This document shows, piece by piece, positions 35,757 through 43,065 of a stretch of DNA of 64,000 nucleotides. Numbering within the stretch: the stretch's first letter is position 1; each line of letters begins with the position of its first letter. The notes beneath the pieces were generated by a model. That model did no database searches. It was given only the letters and a program-made list of their open reading frames with translations, and had not been told where the DNA came from. The stretch covers positions 124,001-188,000 of the forward strand of contig NZ_JNCA01000016.1 in NCBI RefSeq assembly GCF_000695795.1. The letters are read 5' to 3'. Source of the stretch: Flavobacterium seoulense. GTDB lineage: Bacteria; Bacteroidota; Bacteroidia; Flavobacteriales; Flavobacteriaceae. Position numbers and translations under genes: made by a program.

Positions 35757-36710
35757 ATGGACGAAACCCCAAAACGATTTGACCGTATTGTTGCTATTTT
35801 GATTCAATTACAGTCCAAAAAGATTGTAAAAGCACAGGAATTGGCTAATCGGTTTGATTGTAGTTTACGCACTATTTATCGTGACATTCGTACGCTGGAA
35901 GCTTCGGGCGTTCCTATTTATAGTGAGGCAGGCGTGGGTTATGCTTTGATGGAAGGTTATCGGTTGCCTCCGGTTATGTTTACGCGTGAAGAAGCCAGTA
36001 GCTTTATTGCCGCCGAAAAATTAATGCAAAAATTTACCGATGTTACTCTTGGCAATCATTACGCTTCGGCAATGTACAAGTTAAAAGCCGTACTTCGAAG
36101 TGATGATAAGGATTGGGTTTCCAGCATTGAATCGAATATTTTAATGCAGTCTTCAGAACAGCTTTTTAATGATAAATCGCCTAATACTTTAGCTACTATT
36201 TTTGAAAGTATTGCCGAAAAAACACAGGTAATTCTGTCGTATGAAGCTATTCAATCGGAAGGAATTACAATGCGAAATATTGAGCCTGTTGGAGTTTTCC
36301 ACGACAATAACAATTGGTATATGTTAGGCTATTGTCATTTACGGAAAGATTATCGTCAGTTTCGGACTGATCGGGTTCATGAAATCAAGAAAACCGAAAT
36401 TCCTTTCTCGATAGAACACGATGCTTTAGAAACCTATTTGGATAAAGATAAAAATGTTTCCACTACCAAAATCAGGATTTTGATTGATCGAAAAATTGGA
36501 AAATATTTGAAAAACGACCGAAAATATTATGGTTTTGTTTCGGAAAAAACAATTGGAGATAAAACAGAAATGACATTTATGTGTAGCACATTGGAAGGAT
36601 TTTCACGTTGGTTTTTAATGTTTGGAGATTATGCAACAATATTGGAACCCGAAAATTTGAAAATCCGAATTCTGGAATTATTAGAAATAAACAAACAGCG
36701 TCTTTTATAA
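35757..36710 (+). CDS. YafY-type transcriptional regulator (HTH_11 + WYL)
   Basis: A 317-residue DNA-binding regulator. Residues about 5-60 form the helix-turn-helix (RIVAILIQLQSKKIVKAQELANRF, CSLRTIYRDIRTLEASGVPI). Residues about 140-230 form the WYL ligand-binding domain (SYEAIQSEGITMRNIEPVGVFHDNNNWYMLGYCHLRKDYRQFRTDR). The WCX-like C-terminus follows. WYL proteins sense nucleic-acid or nucleotide ligands in many cases. The ligand here is unknown. A TATCTTAG sequence (35713-35720) just upstream is a weak -7 match. The convergent DinB-fold gene may be a target, since YafY-DinB pairs are common in Flavobacteria. Confidence 0.9.
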   Translation: MDETPKRFDRIVAILIQLQSKKIVKAQELANRFDCSLRTIYRDIRTLEASGVPIYSEAGVGYALMEGYRLPPVMFTREEASSFIAAEKLMQKFTDVTLGNHYASAMYKLKAVLRSDDKDWVSSIESNILMQSSEQLFNDKSPNTLATIFESIAEKTQVILSYEAIQSEGITMRNIEPVGVFHDNNNWYMLGYCHLRKDYRQFRTDRVHEIKKTEIPFSIEHDALETYLDKDKNVSTTKIRILIDRKIGKYLKNDRKYYGFVSEKTIGDKTEMTFMCSTLEGFSRWFLMFGDYATILEPENLKIRILELLEINKQRLL

Positions 36711-36732
36711 AAAACACTGTTTGTATTTATAA

Positions 36733-36793
36733 ACCATTAAGACATTAAGAAAATTAAGTTTTTAGCCTTAATGAAACTTAATATCTTAATGGT
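36733..36793. terminator. Long hairpin between convergent YafY and DinB-fold genes
   Basis: A 17-bp stem with one mismatch (36733-36749 with 36777-36793), built of CATTAAG/CTTAATG words, with a second smaller A/T hairpin inside. Placed where a bidirectional terminator is expected. Confidence 0.6.
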
Positions 36794-36802
36794 AAATTAA
36801 AT

Positions 36803-37282
36803 TTATCTCTCCCAGAAAAAAGGTGGTTCGATACCTAAAGCACGTAAATACACATATCCCTGACCACGATGATGCACTTCGTTATCAATAAAATATAAAA
36901 TATTCTGGATAATCGGAAATTCATATTGACCAAATAAATTAAAAGTCTCGTTAAAATCTTCTATGGTTAATTTTTCCCAATTCTGATTGATTTCTTCAGT
37001 GGCTTCATCCCATTTTTCAAGATATTGCGCTTTGAAAATTAATTTTTCTTCACCCTCTGCAAAAGGCTTAACTTCTCTGTTTACAATTCCTTTTAAGGCC
37101 GGCGATGCAATAGCCAAAAGCTCCTCGATTAATTTTGCAAAAGTTCGCATTCCTCCTATCGAAAATTCAAAGAAATCTTTTTCTGGAAATAATTCGATCA
37201 CTCTACGTGTTAAGGCGCGATGTCCTTGCCAATGTTTCAATAAATCTTCCGGAGTAATCACTTGTGCTGCTAACGTTTTCAT
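36803..37282 (-). CDS. DinB-fold (damage-inducible) metalloprotein
   Basis: A 159-residue four-helix DinB/YfiT-like protein. The three metal-binding histidines can be placed at LLKHWQGHR (about His17/21), NEVHHRGQGYVYLRALG (about His137/138) and the helix between. The ending GIEPPFFWER is typical of Bacteroidota DinB-family proteins. These are thiol-S-transferase-like enzymes of mostly unknown substrate, and are not DNA polymerases. Convergent with the WYL regulator gene. Confidence 0.86.
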   Translation of the reverse strand: MKTLAAQVITPEDLLKHWQGHRALTRRVIELFPEKDFFEFSIGGMRTFAKLIEELLAIASPALKGIVNREVKPFAEGEEKLIFKAQYLEKWDEATEEINQNWEKLTIEDFNETFNLFGQYEFPIIQNILYFIDNEVHHRGQGYVYLRALGIEPPFFWER

Positions 37283-37311
37283 AATTTTAAAGTTTTATAT
37301 TTTTACTTTTT

Positions 37312-37319
37312 CAAAAGTA
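37312..37319 (-). promoter_or_regulatory. -7 element for the DinB-fold gene
   Basis: TACTTTTG on the minus strand, 29 bases upstream of the ATG at 37282. Confidence 0.45.
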
Positions 37320-37428
37320 AATACGGCTGGTGACAACAGTTTGTCAGTAGCTTTTCAATTTCTTAAAATTATTTTCAAAACTAAAATCACTTGCAAATAG
37401 ATTTCTTTTCAGCTAGATAAAAGCTTCG

Positions 37429-37436
37429 TATCTTTG
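37429..37436 (+). promoter_or_regulatory. -7 element for thiL
   Basis: TATCTTTG ends 22 bases before the thiL ATG at 37459. Confidence 0.5.
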
Positions 37437-37458
37437 CCAGCAAAACATTTGAATAAAG

Positions 37459-38505
37459 ATGATCGAAGATAAAAATCCGCAACGCACCAGTATATCTCAA
37501 TTAGGCGAATTTGGCTTAATTGAACATTTGACTAAAAATTTCGAAATTAACCAAAGTTCAACACTTAAAGGAATTGGCGATGATGCTGCCGTTTTAGATT
37601 TCAAAGACAAAAAAGTAGTAGTTTCGACCGATATTATGGTTGAAGGCGTTCATTTTGATTTGGCTTACATGCCATTAAAACATTTGGGTTACAAAGCAGT
37701 TGTTTCTAATGTCTCCGACATTTGTGCGATGAATGCCAAGGCTACTCAAATTACAGTTTCGATTGCTGTTTCTAATCGTTTTCCGCTGGAAGCTCTGGAA
37801 GAATTATTCCACGGAATTACATTGGCTGCCAATGAATACAAAATAGATGTTATTGGTGGCGATACGACTTCATCGCAAAAAGGATTAATCATAAGTATTA
37901 CTGTTTTAGGCGAAGCTGATGAAGAAGAAATTGTTTATAGAAATGGTGCAAAATCAACTGATTTATTAGTAGTAACCGGCGATATTGGCGCAGCTTACAT
38001 GGGATTGCAGGTTTTAGAAAGAGAAAAGCAAGTATTTCAGGTAAACCCAAATTCGCAACCTGATTTAGAATTATATACTTATTTAATTGAACGCCAATTA
38101 AAACCCGAAGCCAGAGCAGATGTTCGCACTTTATTACACGCTTTAGAAATAAAACCAACAGCAATGATCGATATTTCGGATGGCTTATCCTCTGAAATTA
38201 TTCATATCTGCAAGCAATCTAAAGTGGGTTGTAATTTATATGAAGATAAATTACCACTTGATCCGCAATTTATCAATGTATGTGAAGAATTTGATATCGA
38301 TAGTACTACTGTAGCGATTAATGGCGGTGAAGATTACGAATTGCTTTTTACTATCCCGATTGATGATTTCGATAAGATTAAAGGAAATCCTAATTTTTCT
38401 ATCATTGGACACATGACTGAAGAAAGCGAAGGAATTCATTTAGTTACTCGTGCTAATACTAAAATTCCTTTAAAAGCCAGAGGATGGAATGCTTTGAGCG
38501 AATAA
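37459..38505 (+). CDS. thiL: Thiamine-monophosphate kinase
   Basis: Phosphorylates thiamine phosphate to thiamine diphosphate. The 348-residue protein of the PurM/SelD-like ATPase fold shows GIGDDAAVLDFKDKKVVVSTDIMVEGVHFDL near residue 38 (Mg/ATP Asp residues), GYKAVVSNVSDICAMNAKATQ near 78, DVIGGDTTSSQKGLIISITVLG near 132, the MIDISDGLSSEIIHI strand near 236 and NGGEDYELLFTIP near 284. It is a single gene with its own -7 element and a terminator after it. Confidence 0.94.
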   Translation: MIEDKNPQRTSISQLGEFGLIEHLTKNFEINQSSTLKGIGDDAAVLDFKDKKVVVSTDIMVEGVHFDLAYMPLKHLGYKAVVSNVSDICAMNAKATQITVSIAVSNRFPLEALEELFHGITLAANEYKIDVIGGDTTSSQKGLIISITVLGEADEEEIVYRNGAKSTDLLVVTGDIGAAYMGLQVLEREKQVFQVNPNSQPDLELYTYLIERQLKPEARADVRTLLHALEIKPTAMIDISDGLSSEIIHICKQSKVGCNLYEDKLPLDPQFINVCEEFDIDSTTVAINGGEDYELLFTIPIDDFDKIKGNPNFSIIGHMTEESEGIHLVTRANTKIPLKARGWNALSE

Positions 38506-38520
38506 ATTTCAAGAATTAAT

Positions 38521-38570
38521 AAAAAACCGCAAACTCAAGATTATTTTCATGGAGTTTGCGGTTTTTATTT
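38521..38570. terminator. Bidirectional terminator between thiL and the response-regulator gene
   Basis: A perfect 14-bp stem (38523-38536 with 38552-38565) with A-run and T-run on the two sides. It carries the AACCGCAAA/TTTGCGGTT core shared with the hairpins at 16686 and 57650. Confidence 0.8.
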
Positions 38571-38576
38571 TTTTGA

Positions 38577-39266
38577 TTAAAAAATCAATCCTTTATTTTT
38601 AGCTGCTTTAACAAGATCAGTATCATCACCTTCAATAACTTCGAGCAATTCCTTAAGATTTGTCTTCCTGGATTCTATTGCATTTAAAGATATAGGTACA
38701 AATTGAGGTATGTCCTGAATTTTCGTTCCTTTTGACAAATGAAATAATATTTGTTTATCGAACAAATCAATTTCGATCGAATTATCATGCGAACCAAGCA
38801 TTTCTAAAATTGATTTACTATAGTAGATCTCATCGTTAATTACTTTATCAAAGGTGTTTAGTAATTCATCAAAAGTTAAATCATTTTTAATAACTAATCC
38901 TCTTGGATTTACCTTGTTAATCAAGGTTTTTAATTTTAAAAACTCCGTAAACATCGTCAACATGATAATTTTGCAATTTGGCATATATTGCAAAATCAAT
39001 TTTGCTAAATCTTCTCCTGAGTGAAGCCCTTTTTCTTCATAAGGAGGCATACTAATATCCAGAAATGCGACATCAAAAACTAAATCATCGGTATTCGTAA
39101 TTAATTCATATGCCGATTCACAATCTTTGGCTTCTGAAATCGAAAAATCATATTCAACCGGATTGTACCTTGTTATAGCATTTTTATATCCCTGAATAAT
39201 AAAAGGATGATCGTCAACAATTAAGATGTTTTTTTTAAGTTTGACTTGGAGGCTTTCAGTTGTCAT
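38577..39266 (-). CDS. Response regulator (receiver plus short C-terminal helix-turn-helix-like domain)
   Basis: A 229-residue regulator, the partner of the TPR sensor kinase whose stop is 19 bases upstream. The receiver is complete: ILIVDDH (Asp18/19), phospho-acceptor Asp70 in FLDISMP, Thr/Ser in LTMFTEF, and Lys in VIKNDLT. The C-terminal 70 residues (FDKQILFHLSKGTKIQDIPQFVPISLNAIESRKTNLKELL) resemble a shortened LuxR/NarL-type DNA-binding domain. This kind of domain follows HisKA_3 kinases in Flavobacteria, though the usual LuxR motif is weak. It is the last gene of the unit before the thiL terminator. Confidence 0.88.
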   Translation of the reverse strand: MTTESLQVKLKKNILIVDDHPFIIQGYKNAITRYNPVEYDFSISEAKDCESAYELITNTDDLVFDVAFLDISMPPYEEKGLHSGEDLAKLILQYMPNCKIIMLTMFTEFLKLKTLINKVNPRGLVIKNDLTFDELLNTFDKVINDEIYYSKSILEMLGSHDNSIEIDLFDKQILFHLSKGTKIQDIPQFVPISLNAIESRKTNLKELLEVIEGDDTDLVKAAKNKGLIF

Positions 39267-39285
39267 TCACTTAGATTATTATCGA

Positions 39286-41319
39286 TTATTCTAACGGAAT
39301 GGTTACCGTAGTTGTTGTTCCTTCACCTTTTTTAGATTTTATAGCAAATTCTCCATTACATTCTTTCGCACGTGAAATCATATTTTGCAAACCAATTCCT
39401 TTTTTCTTAAGATTAACATTGAAACCAACACCATCATCAGCAATTACCAGAACAATGCTATCTTCTTGTTTTTTAAGATCTACTTTAATTGTCGTTGCAT
39501 TAGCATATTTATTAATATTTTGCAAAGACTCCTGAATAATTCTGTATAAATTAATCTTCACTGAATTGACAGCTAAATCCCATTTTATAGACGAATCAAT
39601 ATTAGAAATCAATTTAGATGGAAATGTTTTTCTTTGTTCCTCAAATAAATTGTCGACAATTGCAACGAAGTTATTAATTAATTCTGATTTTTCTCTATTT
39701 AAATCATGTGAAATTTCACGAATATCCTGTTCAATATTTTTTAATTCGGATAAATAATCATTTCGCTGACTAACAGCTAAATCATCATTAAATTGATTCA
39801 AGCCTTCTAAATTCATCCGTACACCAAACATCCTACCCAAAACACCATCATGCAATTCCTGCGCCACACGTTTTTTTTCCTGAACTCTATTAGCTTCAAT
39901 AGTATTTTGTTGAGATATCATCAAATTATAAATATCCTCATTGGCTTTTTGCTGTTGCTGTTTGTATAAAAGCTCTCTGTTTTTAGCTTTTTGCGATTTA
40001 ATGATATAAATAAAAAGTCCTAAAATAGTTAGGCAACTAAAAAAGTAAACCAGATTTCGATTTTTGGTTGCAAGATCAGTATTCTCCCCTTTTATTTGAT
40101 CAGTATCATATTGAATACGTGTAAATTTTTCCCCAATTTTTCGTTCATCTTTCTGTAACTCTTCATTAATACGAATATACTCTTTAGTATAATTGGATGC
40201 ATTTTGAGGATCAACAATACTAATTTGTTTTAAAGCAAGTAAAATCTCCCTCGGTCTGTTGATTTTTTTTGCCAAGAAAAGCGCTTCTTTGGCAAACTGT
40301 AATGATTTCTCTGTATCATCTTTAGAACTATAGTACTCCGAAAGATGAATCTTACTTGAAGGAATTTCAGAACGAAAATTCAAACTATCTCTTATCTTTA
40401 ATGACTTATAGAACAATTCAGGTAACTCATCATCTTCATTCAAATTATATTTTGAATATCCTAAATTGTCTAATAGTAAAGCATAAATTCTTAAATCCTG
40501 ATTATCTATTTTTTGTTGTTCGATACCCTTTAAGAAATAATCTTTTGCTAGTTTGTATTTTTTTAACTTCATATAAACCAAGCCTAGATTTAAATAAGAA
40601 ATCGCCATTGTTTGACTTTTCCCTATTATTTGCATTTCATCTAAACTTTTCAAGGCTTTTTTATGATATAAAATAGCATTTTCATATTCATCCATTCCAT
40701 TATATACTAAGCCTAATAAGTTATAAGCGTCATAAAAAATCTCAACCTCACTTTTTTCATTTTTTATAATGCGAAGTACATTAAAGATTTCTTTTTCACT
40801 GTTTATAAGATCACCCACTCTATATAATAATTCAGCCTTATTAATAAGTGCTTTGGCTAATTGAATTTTATCATTAAGCTTTGCATATACTTTTTCAGCT
40901 TTATAATAATATAAAAAAGCAGAATCTGAAACTGATTTTTGAAGATAATAATCACCTAAATAACTAAACGCTTTTGCCATACTAACAGTATCGGCCGCTC
41001 TTTCAGAATTATTTAAAACTAAATTTACTGTTTGATTGTATTCTTTCCAATAGTTAAGATTATAATATCTATTAGCTACTTTAAATAAATTAACTCTGTT
41101 TAATGAATCATTATCCTGATTTATAACGACCTCATTTGCTTTAAGAATATATTCTAATCTTTTTTGTTTTGAGAGATTAAAGTCATTGGCTGAATCAAAA
41201 TAAATAGACAAACTATCATTTACAACATTGAAATATTTACCATTTGATTTTCTTTGGTTACACCCAAAAAAAATAAATAATACCATTACCAATATTAACT
41301 TTAAACTATTTGTTTTCAA
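39286..41319 (-). CDS. TPR sensor histidine kinase (HisKA_3 type)
   Basis: A 677-residue hybrid of sensor and kinase. Residues 1-20 are a signal with lipobox-like FFGC (Cys20). About 60-400 is a series of TPR helices (ALINKAELLYRVGDLINSEK, SYLNLGLVYMKLKKYKLAKD), expected in the periplasm. A membrane span lies at about 425-443. Then comes the HisKA_3 dimerisation helix with phospho-His in VAQELHDGVLGRMFG, and the HATPase domain with VIADDGVGF and GIGLQNM. It starts with TTG at 41319, supported by the -7 element 21 bases upstream. It pairs with the downstream response regulator. Confidence 0.92.
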   Translation of the reverse strand: MKTNSLKLILVMVLFIFFGCNQRKSNGKYFNVVNDSLSIYFDSANDFNLSKQKRLEYILKANEVVINQDNDSLNRVNLFKVANRYYNLNYWKEYNQTVNLVLNNSERAADTVSMAKAFSYLGDYYLQKSVSDSAFLYYYKAEKVYAKLNDKIQLAKALINKAELLYRVGDLINSEKEIFNVLRIIKNEKSEVEIFYDAYNLLGLVYNGMDEYENAILYHKKALKSLDEMQIIGKSQTMAISYLNLGLVYMKLKKYKLAKDYFLKGIEQQKIDNQDLRIYALLLDNLGYSKYNLNEDDELPELFYKSLKIRDSLNFRSEIPSSKIHLSEYYSSKDDTEKSLQFAKEALFLAKKINRPREILLALKQISIVDPQNASNYTKEYIRINEELQKDERKIGEKFTRIQYDTDQIKGENTDLATKNRNLVYFFSCLTILGLFIYIIKSQKAKNRELLYKQQQQKANEDIYNLMISQQNTIEANRVQEKKRVAQELHDGVLGRMFGVRMNLEGLNQFNDDLAVSQRNDYLSELKNIEQDIREISHDLNREKSELINNFVAIVDNLFEEQRKTFPSKLISNIDSSIKWDLAVNSVKINLYRIIQESLQNINKYANATTIKVDLKKQEDSIVLVIADDGVGFNVNLKKKGIGLQNMISRAKECNGEFAIKSKKGEGTTTTVTIPLE

Positions 41320-41339
41320 ATGTAATTTTCCTGTTTTTT

Positions 41340-41347
41340 CAAAAATA
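41340..41347 (-). promoter_or_regulatory. -7 element for the TPR kinase / regulator operon
   Basis: TATTTTTG on the minus strand, 21 bases upstream of the TTG start at 41319 and just beyond the terminator of the repeat-protein gene. Confidence 0.5.
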
Positions 41348-41366
41348 CTAATTTAAAATTAGTTCC

Positions 41367-41397
41367 ATAAAAAAAGGCTATCAAAATTGATAGCCTT
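41367..41397 (-). terminator. Terminator of the repeat-protein gene
   Basis: An 11-bp stem (41374-41384 with 41387-41397) with a T-run on the minus strand, 23 bases after the repeat-protein stop. It separates that gene from the kinase operon. Confidence 0.7.
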
Positions 41398-41419
41398 AAT
41401 ATATTTAGTTATTTTCTAA

Positions 41420-41695
41420 TTAATCTGTTTTGATTGTTCTAGTTCCTCCATCATTTGAAGTAAAATCGGTTTTAATCGTTCTGGTTCCTCCGTCGTTAGA
41501 AGTATAATCAGTTTTGATTGTTCTAGTTCCTCCATCATTTGAAGTGTAATCAGTTTTGATTGTTCTGGTACCTCCGTCGTTTGAAGTATAATCAGTTTTA
41601 ATTGTTCTAGTACCTCCATCATTAGCAGAAGTTGTGAATGATGTTAAAATCATTACTAAAGAAAATAGTCCGATTGTTACAATAGATTTTTTCAT
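41420..41695 (-). CDS. Small exported protein made of 14-residue tandem repeats
   Basis: I know no family for this 91-residue protein. Residues 1-24 are a signal peptide (MKKS, hydrophobic core, TTSA). The remaining 67 residues are four full copies and one 11-residue partial copy of NDGGTRTIKTDYTS (25-38, 39-52, 53-66, 67-80, 81-91). The only residue change is Tyr to Phe in copy 4. The DNA copies differ at many third positions, all synonymous, which shows that the protein is selected. The mature product would be a small, Thr-rich, charged repeat peptide outside the inner membrane. Upstream is a LytTR regulator and downstream a TPR kinase, all on the same strand. A strong terminator follows. 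Confidence 0.85.
   Translation of the reverse strand: MKKSIVTIGLFSLVMILTSFTTSANDGGTRTIKTDYTSNDGGTRTIKTDYTSNDGGTRTIKTDYTSNDGGTRTIKTDFTSNDGGTRTIKTD
41423..41623 (-). repeat. 42-bp tandem repeats (4.8 copies) with alternating codon choice
   Basis: Copies span 41582-41623, 41540-41581, 41498-41539, 41456-41497 and 41423-41455. Copies 1, 3 and 5 use AAT GAT .. ACT AGA, while copies 2 and 4 use AAC GAC .. ACC AGA, so the higher-order unit is 84 bp. Confidence 0.9.
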
Positions 41696-41765
41696 AATTT
41701 GGGTTTTTTATGTTTTAATACTTTTTTACTTGTTTAAAAGAAATTGCCTTTGCTTTTTCTTGAAG

Positions 41766-41813
41766 TAAAATTACATAGCTAACCCTTGTTATATAGGTGT
41801 TTTCAGGTGTTTA
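41766..41813 (-). promoter_or_regulatory. Candidate activator site and -7 element for the repeat-protein gene
   Basis: AGGTGTTT occurs twice at exact 10-base period (41795-41802 and 41805-41812). A near-consensus -7 element TAATTTTA (minus strand, 41766-41773) lies one turn and a half away. The direct repeat occupies the -33 region, as expected for an activator-dependent promoter. It is unproven. Confidence 0.35.
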
Positions 41814-41872
41814 TGGTAGAATGTACCCAATTATGAGTGAATGAATATCAAATCATGGTAGATGGTTATTTT

Positions 41873-42709
41873 TTAAATTTCAAGATAATTCCCATTAGAA
41901 ATTTCAGAAATTATTAAATCTATATTAGACTTATATGATTTAGAGAAAGGTAATTTTATAGATGTATTTTTAATGTAACACAATGCATTTCCTGTATGTA
42001 TTCTGGAAATACAATTACTATTAACAATATAACTGTTATGAATACGAACAAAAGGGTAAGGCAAAACTCCTTCAAAAAGCTTAAGTGTTTTAAAAGCAGT
42101 AACCATTTCACCATTGATTAAATGAATATCTGTAGAATTATTATCTGCTTGAAAATAGGCAATATCTCTAGTATCTATATACCTGTAATCACCATATGAC
42201 TTAACACATAATATAAGAGGATCTCGTTGAATTCCGAGTGTTTCAGACTTAACAACTCCTGTAACAATAATTTCTTCAGGTTCAAAATCAGTTTCTTTAG
42301 GATTAACCGTTACTGGTTCTGATTGATCCACTTTATTAGATTTACTAATTTTCAACAATGACTTCACCATATCAAATCGGGTTACCGGTTTGATAAAATA
42401 ATCTGATACCTCATATTGTATCGCTTCAAATGCTAATTCTTTTTTAGAGGTTGTTACAATAATCTTAGGAACAACATTTAAATACCTATACAATTCACTA
42501 ATAAGTGCTAATGACAAATTGCTTTTTTTGTCAGCAGGTTCAATTTCAAGAAAAATTAATTTGGGTTTGTGTTCGAGAATTAAATTGAGCCCTTCATTAT
42601 AATTACTGGCAATACCCAAAAATATAAGTTCTGAAAAACCATCGGTGATCGTTTTCGTCTTTTCAGCACTTTCTTTATTATCATCAATTATGATGTATGA
42701 GTAATTCAT
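41873..42709 (-). CDS. LytTR response regulator with atypical receiver (Glu at the phospho-site)
   Basis: A 278-residue regulator. The receiver (1-120) keeps the acidic pair Asp9-Asp10, the Thr of VTTSKKE and the Lys of YFIKPVTR. However, the phospho-acceptor position reads LIFLEIEPADK, with Glu55 where Asp is expected. The C-terminal LytTR DNA-binding domain (about 175-275) includes FQADNNSTDIHLINGEMVTAFKTL and PYPFVRIHNSYIVN. The frame extends to 42736, but the ATG at 42709 precedes the receiver strand MNYSYIIIDDN. The next gene on the same strand is the tandem-repeat exported protein. No kinase gene adjoins it upstream. Confidence 0.9.
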   Translation of the reverse strand: MNYSYIIIDDNKESAEKTKTITDGFSELIFLGIASNYNEGLNLILEHKPKLIFLEIEPADKKSNLSLALISELYRYLNVVPKIIVTTSKKELAFEAIQYEVSDYFIKPVTRFDMVKSLLKISKSNKVDQSEPVTVNPKETDFEPEEIIVTGVVKSETLGIQRDPLILCVKSYGDYRYIDTRDIAYFQADNNSTDIHLINGEMVTAFKTLKLFEGVLPYPFVRIHNSYIVNSNCISRIHTGNALCYIKNTSIKLPFSKSYKSNIDLIISEISNGNYLEI

Positions 42710-43065
42710 AGATGGCAATTCCCTACGATTAGGCATAAATAATTATAACAATTGAAACATAAATGCTTCAACCATCTATTAGAAAATCAATGTGGTAGTT
42801 TTGGGAAAACTATACTGAATATTTAGTTAAAAAAACTAACATTCTAGAAGTTAAAAATAAACATTAAACCTTTTTAACCGATTAATTGTCGTTAGAAATC
42901 GATTAAATGCGAATAGTGATTGATAAAGGGTAAAAAAAACCGACCAAGAGTAAAATCGCCTTTTTTCATTGCTTAAAATTTTACAATCATTTCTTACACA
43001 AGACTATCTAAAACAAAAAAAAGCTCTCCGTTTTGGAGAGCTTCTTACTATAGTATGAAAAAAAA
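42710..43065. other. Intergenic region between the LytTR gene and glyS
   Basis: 356 bases, AT-rich. It holds the glyS terminator (43012-43043) at its right end. I see no TAnnTTTG promoter for the LytTR gene, no RNA gene and no credible small frame. Confidence 0.6.
43012..43043 (-). terminator. Terminator of glyS
   Basis: A 9-bp GC-containing stem (43021-43029 with 43035-43043), 5-base loop, and an A-run to the left giving a T-run on the minus strand. Confidence 0.8.

Noticed and set aside
38577-39266. Receiver of the second response regulator as another Glu-type pseudo-receiver
   Set aside because: It has the normal Asp70 in FLDISMP and the Lys and Thr/Ser positions, so it is a standard receiver.
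41416-41622. 68-residue frame rich in EQSKLI repeats overlapping the repeat-protein gene on the same strand
   Set aside because: It is another frame of the 42-bp repeats. Because 42 is a multiple of three, any open frame in one copy stays open in all; it has no signal peptide, promoter or synonymous-change pattern.
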